From positions 202,049,701-202,113,700 of the forward strand of contig CM045761.1 in assembly GCA_025200525.1 (NCBI GenBank): DNA of 64,000 nt, written 5' to 3'. How positions within the stretch are numbered: the stretch's first letter is position 1; every line of letters starts with the position of its first letter. The stretch comes from Camellia lanceoleosa. Its lineage: Eukaryota; Streptophyta; Magnoliopsida; Ericales; Theaceae. Positions 46,518 to 60,100 of this stretch are shown piece by piece. The notes under the pieces are model-generated. The model had not been told where the DNA came from, searched no databases, and saw only the letters and a program-made list of their open reading frames with translations. The position numbers were made by a program, and so were the translations under genes.

Positions 46518-49500
46518 TTGTTCTTTCATAAAGAATTGAATACATTATGCCATAGATTGGCCCAGAAGTCATTACAATGTCTTAATTGTTTTTGTACAAC
46601 GGATTTCCTATTGCTAATTGATGGGAATAGTTCTATAGCTGTAGCCATGTCCTTTTTACGATCAGCCAACTCTTGGTTAGTAATCTGCAATTTGGTGTCA
46701 GTTCGACCCAAGGCTCGGTTTATTGCAGCTAATTCCTCCTCCAATTGGGCCTTCTTCTCTAACAGTTGGAGTCGAAACTTGGAATCAGAGGAATGTTGTT
46801 CCTTGAGTTCTGATACCTTGGTATAAAACTCTGATCCCTGGTCAGTTTCTCATCCGCAACCTTAGCAGCTTGACAAATGTTGAGGTAAAAATCGATGGTG
46901 GCTGCTGCTTGAGATAGATGACTTGAGACATTCAAGCTAGATTGCTCAGCAATATTACAACCGAAGGAACCCATTTCGATAGTAGGCCTTTGTAGAGCTT
47001 CAAAGGAATCCTCGAAAAGAATTTAGCGATTCTAGACATGTGTTTATGTCTATTGAAGGCACAGAAGGTTGGTTGCTGGAGGAAGATTTCTCAAAAATCT
47101 CCAATAAGGAGTTGGCCAAGACTAATGGCTCAGCTTCAGCACTAAAGGTTGGAGAAGTAGAAGATATGTCGAAAAGACTAGCCAGTCTTCCTTCGAAGAT
47201 GTCTACTTCATCCCTAGACATGAAGGGCATAGAAAATACTGTGGTGAAAGACACAGAGGGTGCATGGGGATGGGAGAAATGGATGGAGTGTCTTTGGCTT
47301 CTATAGTCTTAGCCACCAATGAATCAAGCGAAGAGGGGCTGGAGATAGGCATAGGTGGTGAACCATGAATTGAGGAACTACCAGCACCAGCACTCTCTAT
47401 AGAAGAGTTAATTGCCATCAGAGATGGAGGAATTGAAATCTCCGTGAAGGAAGGAAGAAGGGCAAGGCTCGAAGAAGAAGTGGTGAGGAAAATCAAAAGT
47501 TAAAAAGGAAGAAATGGCTCTAAGCCAAGGAAAAGAGATCGAGGATGTTTGGACTCAAAGAAAATGTGCCAAATATAGGCTTGAAGAGTGAGAGCATGGT
47601 TTGGATGGTTTGCCCACGTTGCGTCTGGTCAACTTCAACCGAAGAGGAGGTCTAGCGGAAAGATGAATGCAGAGTCTTTGTAAGAGGAAGGAATATAAAA
47701 GATGGTTAGAATTCGGTTTAAAAGGAAAAACGGTGGAAGTGTGAAAGAAATTACTTGTTTGAAACACCGCATTGATAAGAGAGCGGCGGAGGAATAATGT
47801 GCGGCATTTTGTTGCTTTCTCATTGTTTCCCTTTGCAAAGCATCAACAATGACTTCTTCTCTTAAAATTTGTTGTTGCCGTCTCTTCTCAACCCTCTCAA
47901 AACGATTATTGCTTTGGAATGTTCTGTTCTCGCCTTGGCGGTGGTTTCATGAATCGGATTTTCCACCAAGTCGAAGCCAGTCATCTTCTTTCTCTTCCTC
48001 CTTGGCAAGGGTATTCTCGGCTCTTTTTCAATCTCCTCTTCAATTCGGGTTTGATTTTTGAGGTAAATGCTTTCTCCATTACTGATGGGTGTCTCGAAGA
48101 AGGATGCTTAATTGTATCGAAGGGAAGCATCGGAAGGGAGGCAATTACTTTTTGTTTCTTTGCTCTCTGTAAAGACACTTGGTTCTTGCTCAACCTCTTC
48201 TTCTCTCAAGGATTGATTCCTCGGGAGGAGGATTAGTTTCCTGTTTTGTTTTTGTTGTTGTTGTTTCTTTTTGAGAACAGCTAAAGTTTCAATTCTTTTG
48301 GGAGATTCCTCGTGTGGGGGTCCTGAACCGAGGAACAAACGTGTAAAGGGAAGGAACTAAAAATTCACAAGAAGGAAAAGGAGAAGTACAAAAACATTTA
48401 CCCTTCTTGAGCGACTCTAGTAACTCTATGGAGGGATGAAGGTGGCGATCTCATGAAGAGGGGGAATGTCCTAAGATGTTGCTGACTTAGCCTTCGAAGG
48501 TACTCCCAATCCTACCAGTAAGTCATGGGGATGTGCAGATAGGCGTACTTTCATATTGACTGTCCACCAGTTCTGGAATCTTTACAAGATCGAGCCATAT
48601 GGAAGAAAGGGACAAATTGGAACTCATTCGACTCTTTCGGAGCTTGAGAATTGCGTCTCTAGTCCGGATTTGGATATTCTCAAGTCTCTGGCGAGAAGAT
48701 GGACATTCGAGAGATCGCAAAGAGGAACGGTATTCCTTGAGTGAGTCCAAATTGTCCGCAAATTGAGAAGGGCGACACTTGGATATGCATTTGTAGGCTC
48801 GAGGGTGTAGACTACCAATGAACAATTCCTTGGTAGTAATATAGAAGCCCACATGTCTTTGTGAGGAGAAGTGGAGCATTCTTTATCACCAGGAAAAGCT
48901 CGACCAAGTTGGTCCTTTATTGGCTTCAAAAGGATAGAAGAAGAAAGAGGCAGATGGAGAAATGGGGAGTTGATAAAAGAAAGTGAAATAGTAAGCAAAG
49001 GAAGCGGGATAAAGGGCAATCCTAGCATACTTTTCCCCATAAGTAATAGGATCTGAACAAGAAATTTGACATTTGGGGTGTAAGTCGCTGAAATAAGCGA
49101 GGAGCCAAAGTTGAAGTACCTGAAGGGACCTCCTTGGTTAGCATCAAGAGGTTTCTCACAAAATTGGGAACTCTGAGACATGACCTAAAAGATAAGGAGC
49201 AAGAGCTATTTGTTTTTCAAGACAAGCGCCATGAGTGGAACAAACTCGCATAATCCTCTGAGATGAGGTGCAAAGAGGAATTTGCATAACCAATACAAAA
49301 TAAAAGAAACTCTCTGTCCTCACAGGACCTTCCTTTTTATTCTCGGACTTTACAAAGTCACTATAAGAGGAGTTTAAGGAAGGAAGAAAATTTAATGGGA
49401 AGGTGCAGGTAGTTGGGAGTAAATGGAGAACCATGGAAAGCCCTAAGAGATGGCAAATATCAAGAACGGTGGGGGCCATCATGTCAAGAAATTGGAAGAA

Positions 49501-49956
49501 ATTAAAAGACATATTCCGAAACATAAGGCGGGTATCAAGAAAGGGTCTTGAGGAATAATGAACGGAAAGCGAAGGGCATCGAGAATCTGAGTTCTGAAGG
49601 TCATCTTCTCTCGCAGGAACAACTCTGTCATACCATTCTTCCCATTCGCTCCTTATTGTCGGCCAGCAACGGGGAGGACGATTCACTCTCCCGTTGCCCC
49701 AATCAAGCCCTTCTTCGTAAAGAAGGAAATGGTCTTCCAAGCGAGGATATAGGGCATAAGTTGAGCAGAGCTTCCTAAAAATAGGGCCAAGGACGTATTC
49801 CTGTTTGTTGCTATGACGAGGTACGAAAAGACGGCCATCTATGTGGCTTGGCTCACCAGATGAAAGTTTGGTGATTTCTTCGTCAATACATCGCTTCAAA
49901 GCCATGGTAGGACTGACACGATCGCCAGAAAGCACTTTTAGTGAGGAAGGATCCAT
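46518..49956 (-). pseudogene. Antisense ORF set 1 in Tat-B (plant-mobile-like N-terminus, coiled-coil C-terminus)
   Basis: The longest frame starts at ATG 49956 and runs 266 codons: TMALKRCIDEEITKLSSGEP, RLFVPRHSNKQEYVLGP, WEEWYDRVVPAREDDLQ, then FFQFLDMMAPTVLDICHLLG. This type of sequence recalls the aminotransferase-like/plant mobile domain ORFs seen in large plant retroelements; I am not certain of the family. A shifted frame continues at 49181-48523. A Ser/Pro-rich part follows (47500-47000) and a coiled-coil-like end at 46980-46526 (MEEELAAINRALGRTDTKLQ). The overall plan resembles the antisense gene of Tat-A. Confidence 0.5.
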
Positions 49957-50772
49957 TGATGGCGAGTAATAAGGAAGAGGGGTTTAACCAGAGATTGGTA
50001 GGGTTTGTGTGTCTCAAAAGAGTAAGTGATTTCAGAGTACAAAGCAAAGGGGTTTTAAAAGGGTTTTGTGTCTGAAAAATATATTGCGTGAATCCTTATG
50101 TGCGAAAAGTACGAATATGAGGAGTTTCTTCCAATATTGATAGTTTTGGAGGGAAGAACACATTCCGAATGTTAACGTTAGCCGAAGAGATATTTGGCTT
50201 GAAGCCAATTTTGGCTCTCTGAAATCAAATAAAGACGCTTGAAATATAGAATCGTCAAGTATGCTACATGATTAGAAGCTAAGATGCTTGAGTATTGGTC
50301 TACTTCAAAAGGTTTAAAGACCTATTTGATGAACATTATTGAAAGTAATGATTTTAAAAGCAAGGCTTAGAAACAAAACTTTGTTTTTTACAAGGGGAGA
50401 TTGTCCATTGAATTAGGACAGCATCAGCTACTTTTTAAAACAAGAAGTGGTCAATTTAAAATTGATTGACTATAATAGCTATGACCATGCATTGGTTATA
50501 ATTAGTTTTGAAAAGTAAAGTTGTTAATTTCGAAACACTATTTTTAGATGATATTGACCAAAATTGTCAATTTTTACTCCATAAGTTGGAAAAAGACATA
50601 TTGGTTTCTTTTAGTGTTTCATTAAAGACAAGTAAGTCCGAATTTGAAGGATGAGATTATTTAATTTAAGGTTGTAAGTTGGCTTTTAAAGTAAGAAGAA
50701 ACAGAGTCAAACAATGTCAAGTACAGAAGACTTTGCTTTTCATTAGAGCCAAGACAATTACATTAAATAATC
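49957..50772. other. Spacer between the two antisense ORF sets of Tat-B
   Basis: AT-rich DNA with no gene I can support. It would contain the promoter of antisense set 1. Confidence 0.45.
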
Positions 50773-52210
50773 TTATTTTGGTACAAATTCAAGTTCGTAG
50801 AAATAAGGAATAGAATAAATTACAAGATCATGAAATTTCCAACAATGATCAATGAATATTTGTTCTTTCTTTATTATGTCTTCCATCTCTTCCAAAGTTG
50901 GCTGCATGAGTTGATGTGCTCTCACTTCATAATACAACTCTTCAGCCTTTGCTTCAAAAGCCTCCTCCCTCGATTTTTGTTCCAACTCATCCATAACTAA
51001 ATCCTCCCAATACGAGAATCCTTATTCTTGAAGTCTTCAAAGTCTTCAATGAAGTTTTCCGTATTGAGCATGAATTGAAGAGATGAAAGTTGATCCAAAG
51101 ACCGAGTGGTGACTTTGGAATTTCGATGCCAATGGAGAATCGGAAGTTGATCCAGGAACAGGTGAAGTTCTGCTTGGGCGATAGGATTAAGGATATGGCC
51201 CCTGGTCAGAATATCACAGGCCCATTGGAAGTTCTTAAGAGGAATGACATCCTCAAGAACATTAAAGGGTAGATGAGAAAAAGCTGCAAGCAGAAGTTGA
51301 GCTTCTTTCCGCTCAGATGGAGTTGGAGATGATGGAGGTTTGTAAGGGGGGAAGGTTTTGTCCATTGGGAGAGCAAGCTTTAACTTCTCTATCCAAGAAA
51401 GAGTGGGAGGAGGAGAAGGAGTAGATGGTTCTGCTTTAAAAGGAAAGGAAGAGGTGGATGCTTCTATTTCGAAGGGTGAAGAAGGTGTGGATGCTTCCAT
51501 TTCAGGAACGGGAAGAAAAAGTGGTCGCCTGATTGAGGGAGACGACACAGGAATGGGAGGAACAAAGGCATTAATATAGTTAAGCCAGTCAGAAGAACAA
51601 ATCTGTGCTTTTTTGGCTAAGAATGAAGGGGTATATCCTTGTGTTTCTTCCAAACAAGGCGGTGCATTGCTCCTGTGGGCATGGAGGATGTATACCAAGC
51701 TACAAGCAAATTCTCTTCTAAACTGCGTCGAAAGTCTATGGGCACGTAAGGATAAACCACCGAGCTTCGAGCGTCGGAAGGAAAATCCAAAGGGTCAGTA
51801 AATTCAATAAAATGATGATTGATCCGTTCCTTCAAATCCCAGGACTCAGGAGCAGACCAGTTCGTCACCCCAGAAGATGAAGCTTCATCCCAAGCAGAAG
51901 GTTGTGAAGAAGAATTTCCTAATTCCATGTTTGCAATTTGTTGAAGCAAAGGCTTGAAAGTTGTTTGTTCAAAGTGTGAGGAGAATTTAGAGGAAGAACT
52001 TCCTGTATCAACAAGTTCGTAGACCGAAGGATTGAGGGCAATGTGTTCGTAGTCCAAAGGTTGATAATCTGCGAAAGCTTCCATGACCTGGATATAGAAA
52101 GGCGGGTAAAGGTAGCTAATAAATGTGTGGAGATTCTTTCGAGGGGAAATAGCATTACTCAATGGCTCTTCGTATGCTCGATCGTTAGAGTGAGAAGGTG
52201 ATTGAGTCAT
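50773..52210 (-). pseudogene. Antisense ORF set 2 in Tat-B, unrecognised protein
   Basis: The first frame starts at ATG 52210 (MTQSPSHSNDRAYEEPLSNA) and includes ISYLYPPFYIQVMEAFADYQ and DWELKERI-like sequence (SWDLKERINHHFIEFTDPL). A shift near 51650 links to a frame with SSDWLNYINAFVPPIP, a Pro/Ser-rich spacer of about 60 residues, and a helical C-terminal part (EAQLLLAAFSHLPFNVLEDV). A further 73-codon frame (50994-50773, MDELEQKSREEAFEAKAEEL) lies just downstream. I do not recognise the family. The long frames against the element's strand and the domain-like layout argue that it was once a gene. Confidence 0.5.
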
Positions 52211-52390
52211 GATCCGTTCGGAATGCTGAAGGAATTGGAACGTCCAACAAAGTTAAGGGTTAATGCAAATGATCACCAAAATAGGTGACGGTTGTGTTCT
52301 GAACATAGGTTCTCATGCGTTCCAAAAAGCGAGGAAAAGTTTTTGATTCACTAATATTTCCAAGTATTGGGTATATTAGTGCGAGAATAA

Positions 52391-53130
52391 TATTGGCTAC
52401 ATATTTTGTAAAAGCCAATTACAATTCGACACGCGTGGCGGGATGAGGTATTATTGGTAGATGATTTTAATCTTAAATCTCAATCGCGTGGCAATAAGTA
52501 TTGGTTCTCAAATGGTCCGAGTAGCACTAGATCAGAATGAGATATAAGGTGACGTGGCTTCAACGGTTATCTTTATTCAAATTCAGAAGTGAGGAAGTCC
52601 AAGCGCAAGTGATGGCATAGTGGGACTATTTCTAAGGTAACATGATCACGATCATGGAGGAAGAAGCGGTTCGGCAGTGCGAAGGTCATCCCTAACAAGT
52701 ATAAATAGCGGAAGTTCGAAAAGACCCCAGACTCAGATCATATAAACCGGTTTTTATTTTTCCTTTCGATTTTACCTTTCTGCACTTTAAATACTTGTTC
52801 TTTAAATACCACTTGTACTTCAATTCATAGGAGTAGTTTTCAAGTAGATTCAAGTAAATTCTTTGTAAACTTCCTCAAGGCTGAGTTTGGACAATTGTAA
52901 GTGTTTATGTTAATGAAATACTTCAATTGCTCTCAATATTACTTGTCATTTCTCTTAATTTCTCCTAAAAGTCAAGCCACCAGTAAAAGTCCTCTTCATT
53001 GAGGCTGAAAGAACTAAAACATAGTCGCCTGATAATTGATTGGCAATTATAATTTCTGTAAGGACTGATTGATCCTTGCTGGCACGCTCGCATTTACAAA
53101 TTTACCCTTTGAAAAGCCAAAAAGCCAACA
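52391..53130 (+). repeat. 3' LTR of Tat-B
   Basis: The 740-bp copy pairs with 38038-38796. Its first bases read TATTGG instead of TGTTGG, so the terminal TG is mutated. Gaps relative to the 5' LTR again sit at C/G-rich words such as GACACG(CG)TGGC. The ATTAT duplication follows. Confidence 0.9.
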
Positions 53131-53202
53131 ATTATCTATCATTTTTTATTTTTTTATCTCAAAATCACTCCATCCAAATATATCCATCCAAACATAGTGT
53201 AA

Positions 53203-54190
53203 GTTATGTCGGTAAATTCACAAGATCTCAACTGTTCATCAAATAATCGTCCTGAGATCTCTACCGTTCAAAACCTCGAGATCGCTTCGCAATCCCCAGA
53301 CATGCATGTCATCTTTCTAGTATACAAACATCAACATTCGCTCCTAAAATCATCAGAATCTGAAAAGCGATACTCATTTTGTAAGCTCCTCAAATCTCTT
53401 CTCCATTTTGTTCACCATCGTCAAGTTCAATCTATTTTTATTTTTTTTAAATTTTTATAGCACAATTTCAAACTTTCTAATCGTCTTTATTTTTCTCTGT
53501 TTTGCTCGGAAAATCGTGGTTCCAGTTCGGTGAAATCAATCAAATTCTTGGCTTTTCTTGCTCTGTTTAAGTGATCCAGGATCAAGAGGGAAACCCAGGT
53601 TGCGATTGCCTTTGCAACAACCGGAGTGTTGTATTGGTTAGTATCTTTCCTCACAAATCGAATGCTCTAGGGTTTGTTTCTATTTTATTTTTATTTTTAT
53701 GCATTTCTATTTATGAAACCTGAAAAGTACTTCCAAAATGCTATTGAATGGGGCTTAATTCACTTGCCACACTTGTCATTGGGTGATAATATTCTTCATC
53801 TATATGGACAAAAGTTGAGTTAGACTCGAAAATTAGAGTTTGTTTCTTTTGCAAAGTCGGCTTGCAAATTATCTAGAAGGATACTCACAATATTTAAGTA
53901 GTACTTCCTTTGCTTTGACAATGTCATCCTGTTCAGTTTAGTCAGGCCACGTCAGTTCTGAAGCCATTGATCCGGGATCGAGCATTGTTTAACTTGTATC
54001 CTTCTAAAATGAGGGAAAACTTGTCTTGAAATTGTTCCATTATGCTTGGATATACTTGGAGTTATCTTTTATAATCCTTACATAACAGTTAATGGAAGGC
54101 ACAAAATATGAGTTGACTATTGATTGTGGATGCAGGATTTTCTCTCATATTTTTCGATCAAGTGTCAGTTTCTACAACGGTTGATCTAGT
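53203..54190 (+). promoter_or_regulatory. Promoter region, 5' UTR and 5' UTR intron of the amylase gene
   Basis: A likely leader ends with GTGTTGTATTG|GTTAGT near 53637, and a branch of CT/T-rich sequence leads to the acceptor GGATGCAG at about 54136. The second leader exon (54137-54190) ends in the ATG at 54191. The nested retrotransposon stack ends about 1 kb upstream of the ATG, so it may have replaced or moved distal promoter elements. Confidence 0.5.
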
Positions 54191-57100
54191 ATGGGCGACC
54201 CGACCAATGTAAGATCCTACTTCAAATTGTTTTTTCCCTTTTAGTGTTTCCAGAGTCGGCTAATCTTTCTAAGGATTATTTCTTCATTTTTGATACTCAT
54301 CGAGTATGCTACGCAATGGGGCTAACCTGCTGCGTCGGTAATTTTGTCTAATCATATATTTCAAATGCAGGGTTTTGATGAAAGTAGTCAGCAGACTGAT
54401 GTTGGTATGCTTTTCTTTTCCCCACAATGTCCATTTCTTCTTGTCACATTCTGCAGGATTTCTACAATACAAAATTAGCATTTTGTCAGTGTTATTGTGG
54501 TTAAATTTTGTTGACTTTTATATAGTGGCACCTAACTTTCTGTTTTAGCTGCTTTACTGCCTCTCTTTACTCTGATACTAATAGTTGGCACATGGAATGT
54601 CTGTTCAAAAGCTAACCCAAGGATTTAGACTAATGCCTTCCTTTCTTCCCTCCTGTATAATCTAGAAAATAAACAATAGTAATTGAGAGACTATTTTACA
54701 AATGTATACTTATGCGTTTTATGTATAAAATAATTTGTATAATCATGGGTAGAGAAGCAAAAAATACAACTTCACCCTATTAATCCTTTTTTATTATTTT
54801 GTGGCATAGCATTTTGTAGGGGCCATTACTTGGTATGCAATGGTAGAAGTTTAGGCTGCCAAGCATAATAGTACGGGTTAAAGTGTGAGAGTAGCAATTT
54901 TGTGCATGTTACGTCAAAGGTTAGGTCTATAGCTAGTCTACCACTCCCAGTACCGTCAATTTTAGAGGACTACTCTCTGGAAATGGCCTTTGAATGTCAT
55001 AGTGTTTTGTGCATGGAAAAGTGACTGTACCTTGCGGAACTATGGCTTCCTAGATTCATATTCTCCTCTTCTATTCATCCCTCTGTCTCATCATGATATT
55101 GAAACAAATTATCAGTAGTATCAACCAAAAGATTGATTTATATTTTCAATTTTTTTTTAATTTTTTGGGTGAGAGAAAATATATGGTTTACTAATGCTGG
55201 CTAATGTGTGTTTTGGATTCATTTGCAGGAGTAGTGATACGCAGTGGAAGAGAAATCTTATTGCAGGTAAAATGCCAATGATGGCCTGTTTTATTTTCCT
55301 GAAAAATAGGTTGAAGTTCACCTAGGTCAATATTTCGATTTTTTTTTACTCATATTGAGTTGGAGTGGCGTTTACCATGTTTAGGATTTTCTAAGTTAAT
55401 TGAAAAAAGAAGATGAAGCTATGGATTCTGTGAGCTTATAGAAGGCTGTGGTTACATTCAGTTTCATCATAGTAGATTTTACTTCTTAATTCTCAAGTCT
55501 GGCACTGACTCTTAAGTTTGTTTGTACAGCTGACTGATGATTTTCTTGACAGGCTTTCAATTGGGAGTCTCATAAACATGATTGGTGGGAAAATTTAGAG
55601 AACAAGGTTCCTGATGTTGCAATATCTGGGTTTACATCAGCATGGTTACCACCAGCAACTCATTCATGTTCAACTGAAGGTTGGAAGAAAATTTCACTTC
55701 AGAACTTGAACTGATTTTTTATTTTTCTACCTAATAGGTCTATTTTTGGTCTTTTCTTTTCCACTTCAGGATACCTTCCTCAAAATCTGTATTCTCTAGA
55801 TTCTTCATATGGCTCTGAACTACAGTTAAAAGCTTTACTTCAAAAGATGAAGCAATACAAAGTTAGAGCAATGGCTGACATAGTCATTAATCACCGCGTT
55901 GGGACTACCATAGGGCATGGTGGAACGTATAACCGTTATGATGGAATTCCGTTGCCATGGGATGAACATGCTGTGACTTCTTGTACTGGTGGATTGGTAA
56001 GGATAGCGATCGTGTAGTCAACTTATTTTCAGCCTCGCTACATGGAAATTTTGGATTTTAGAGATGCTATCCTCTTTAATTTGCGTACAAGTTGCTTCGT
56101 AGTCTTAGAAAATTCTAATTTAAAATTAATTCTCATAAAACTGCTTTAGAAATAGCCACCCGTACCTATGGTTCTTTGGAAAATGTCATCTAAATATTCT
56201 TCAAATTATAATAGAAATGCTTCCCTTCTGTTCTTTTTAAGTGTATAACCTGTGTAATTGATTTACTAGTTTGAGTTTCTCCAAAGAATCTTAGAATGCA
56301 CTCGAATGAATTTCCAACATATCTTGTCTTGATTTTCATGCATGTTTACTCATTATCTTAGAGTTTGTAGAAGGCATATTAACCAGCTGTGCCACCTTTC
56401 CCAACCTTAATTTAATAGATGTTATGCCCAAGCAGTGACAAAGAAAGGAGCCTCAGGAGTTGGGCTTGGCAAACATTTAAGAAATTTGGACAAAAACATA
56501 AGAAAGCCAACACATCGCATATTATGGATTTTAAACAGTAGGGAGTCAGAATTATCTGTAACCTAGTTGCCTGTGGATGCATAAACTAGTCCAAAATTTT
56601 TGTAGTGTTGCATATCTATGATACTATAATTAGCTCGCTTTTCATGAACTTTTGTGGTAGATGTCCCTAAGCAACTGGTGTTGCTAAGCACTCTGTATGT
56701 GCGTGTCCATAAGCAGTAAGTTTGTTGGCTCTTATGAGATAGGATTTTGACCTGGATCCTCAAGCTATGAAGACTAAACTGTTTGACCTGGAAACTGTCG
56801 TGTGTCTAGGTTTTTTCCCCCCCTAATTTTACCGACCTTATTTAAAATTATTTACTGATGATGTAAATGAAATTGCCACTGGTCAAGTAGGTTTCTATTC
56901 GAATGATGTCATTGGAGGCACACATAGTTTGTCCCATGGGTTGATATTAAAATGTGTTAACGATTTCATTTTCTATAGTGTGTAGCTTAGCATCCTCATC
57001 CATATCAGTGCAATCAATTAATTTTTTAAACACCCATTACCAACACCATCCCCCCTTCTCCATGTGTGTGCATGCATTGTCTGTGTGTGCATGTGAAAAC

Positions 57101-60100
57101 ACAAGTAAAGGGTGGTTAGACTTATTCCGATGCATGACTTGGCCATAAAATCTAGTCTTTTGTTGTTATTGATGTTTATACATGTTAATCTCACCTTCCA
57201 GGGTAATAAAAGCAGTGGGGACAACTTCGATGGGGTTCCAAATATTGATCATACCCAGGACTTTGTCCGAAAAGACATTATTGGGTGGCTAAAATGGCTA
57301 CGCAATACAGTTGGCTTCCAAGATTTCCGTTTTGATTTTGCAAGAGGGTAATTTTATTGGATTTTTTTCTTAGCTTTCTTCTTTTTGGGAAGTGCTATGA
57401 CCTAGCCCTGCCAATGCAAAGTGCTGTTTTACACGACACTCAATGCAGACCTAAGCTTTGGCATTATTCTCATGAAATGGCTGTCTTATATGTTATCGAA
57501 ATCGATGTTGTCATGCTTGGCAGCCCAGACTTTTTCGTGGGCCCAAGTAATAATGGCTCCTGTTCTTTTTATTTGTTACTTCTGTCTTCATAAAGATTCA
57601 ACTCACCATTCATCTCAATCTTTTGTTTAGTTATTCAGCAAAATATGTGAAGGAATACATTGAAGGTGCAAAGCCTGTATTTTCTGTTGGCGAATATTGG
57701 GATTCTTGCAATTACAATGGTCAGATCTTGGACTGCAACCAAGGTATTATATGTTTCTTACTATTGTTATGACCAATTCTATGGGCAGCATAATTATGAA
57801 GTAAAATGTTAGCTGAACTTCAAGTTGATAATTCTAATTGTGTCAGAACAAATTAGAACCATTTAAAAATAAAAAAAAAAGCAATGCCAAGAGGTTGCTT
57901 GTGATTGTGGCATGCAGCTTGTCATGGTAAATAGATATTTCTTCTTTTCTTTGCTTTTTTTCCCGGGTATTCTATGTGAACTAGTAACTCTTATGGTCGC
58001 ACTTACTGAGATGACCGTTATATCTCCCTTCTCAGCAAAGCAAAGTGGCTATATTCATCACAATAATTTTGAGAGCACCGCATTAGTTGGCTTGGTTTTT
58101 TAACTGTCTTTTTGTGACGAACATTTGTTTCCCTTTGTCATTTGTGTTTGGCATGTTAGATTTGTTATTCCCTTTCTCTTATTCTTCCACTTTAACACAT
58201 GAATTCAAAACTTCATCCTTTTTGCTTTTTCTTCTATATATTATGTCTTTATCCATTAAGTGGAGATTGCACCATTACTGTCAGAATAGAGATGGTCCAC
58301 ACTTCCTCATTACTTGGCAACATCTAGCTTACACCAATTGATTAGAAGCATCCATGACATTGTTTTTACCAGCTGGATAGATTTGATATTATTTTGCTCA
58401 GTTCTCTGTTCTATAATAAGTTTTCATGAGTTGAAGAGTAGTTCATTTTGTTATTTAGGAAAAATCCTTAGATTTTGATAAGACATTTTTGGTTTTCATC
58501 TAGAAGAAACTCTTATTCATATATATATAACATTCACTTCTGGTCATTAATTCTATATGCAGATAGTCATAGGCAACGGATTGTCAATTGGATTGATGGC
58601 ACAGGGCAGCTTTCAACTGCATTTGACTTCACAACAAAGGGAATTCTTCAGGTATTTTCTAGAGTGAGTTTGCAGAGACAAATCTATATTTTCCTTCATA
58701 AAAAACAGAGTATGTGGTAAGCATATGCTTACATTGGTAATAATGTTATCCTATGAGTTATCTCTTCAATCTTATCTTGCTACTCATCTCAACGTATCAG
58801 TGTTATTGATCATCCATGTTGAAGCACTCTGCCATGTTCCTTTGTTGTAGCATGTCTTAATGATAATTTTATATCTTGTTCATAATTCAGTTGTATTGTC
58901 AATATATTGGCGGCTGGCTCTTTCACTGAACCGGATCCATCTTTTAACATTCATCGATGTATCACACTATGCAGGAAGCTGTAAGGGGGGAATTATGGCG
59001 TCTCCGTGATCCACAAGGGAAACCCCCAGGAGTGATGGGATTGTGGCCTTCAAGGGCTGTCACTTTCATTGATAACCATGATACAGGCTCGACTCAGGTA
59101 CTAATTTTCTGGATTATTTGTAAAACAGTTGGTACAGATGAATCTGAGAGCATTGCAGGGTTCATTCTTCTTGTCTGAATTCACACACTGCATCTATGAG
59201 TATTCATGCCTGTAGTTTGATGGTTCGATCTGATTTAACTTGACAGTAACATTGTTTCACCTTTATGAACTCATTTTTGTAAAAATAATAGGCTTTCAGA
59301 AGAAAAGAGATCTCTCTCTAACATTTATCAACTTTTTTTCTTTTTATTTTTTATTTTTTTTTAATCTTTTAAAATTGTAGATTGCTTTGAAATGGATAGC
59401 TAGTTGATAAACGATGCTATTATATGGTATCATCTGTCTAGTCAAAATTCCACTGAATAATTTTTTTGGGTTAAATTTTTTAATGCTGAATTGAATCCCC
59501 TTATACTTGTTTAGCATAAAAGTAACTCTTAACATATGTTCTTGAATCAAAGCTTATAGTCCTTAAGCAGTAGCCAGCCACTTACTGATCATGGTTTTTC
59601 TACTCTTGCAGGCTCATTGGCCCTTTCCCTCCCATCATATTATGGAGGTACTCAAATTTTTATTTGTTGGATTCGATCCCATACATAACCAAAAATACTC
59701 TTTTGAGTTTGTTTGACGAAGCTAAGTTACTAATAAAATTGAAAGATTTTTTTTTTTTTTTTAAACAGAAAAATTGAAAGATGTTGCTAGCACAAAGAAG
59801 CACTGACACTTCTATTCTAACTTTTTCTGGTTGTGCTTTAGAAAGTGGCCCACCAGTCAAGTGGCACGGGTCACTGTGAAAAGGGTGGTGTTATAAGCCT
59901 TTTTATGTGCTGGTCCATTGATGACATTTGATTATTGAATAATGAAACTGAATTGTAATGAGAGAGGCTTACGTTTTCCGGATGAATAGCTCCATTTCAC
60001 GTTACGGAGGATAGGAAATGTATGAATTGTTGTTTTGTTGCATCAGGTTAGATGAATGAGACTTCTTTAGCTGTATAGTTTTCCTGTAAAACAATTTGAA

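Larger units (their letters stand above)
38038..53130 (+). mobile_element. Tat-B: complete Ty3/Gypsy element of the Tat lineage, 15.1 kb
   Basis: The LTRs are 38038-38796 and 52391-53130 and the duplication is ATTAT (38033-38037 and 53131-53135). The coding order is gag, protease, RT, RNase H, second RNase H, integrase, ending near 46470. Nearly 6 kb follow before the 3' LTR, carrying ORFs only on the opposite strand. The large size, dual RNase H and this layout suit the Tat/Ogre-like group. Frames are broken repeatedly. Confidence 0.9.
24939..53199. mobile_element. Outer MITE-like element holding the nested retrotransposon stack
   Basis: The left end CATTATGTTTGGA and the inverted right end CACTATGTTTGGA (read from 53199) pair, and both are flanked by TAA (24936-24938 and 53200-53202). 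Without the insertions the outer element would be only about 0.5 kb. The 3-bp TAA duplication fits PIF/Harbinger-type MITEs; the CACTA start of one end would also fit CACTA elements. The short ends make this an inference. Confidence 0.5.
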
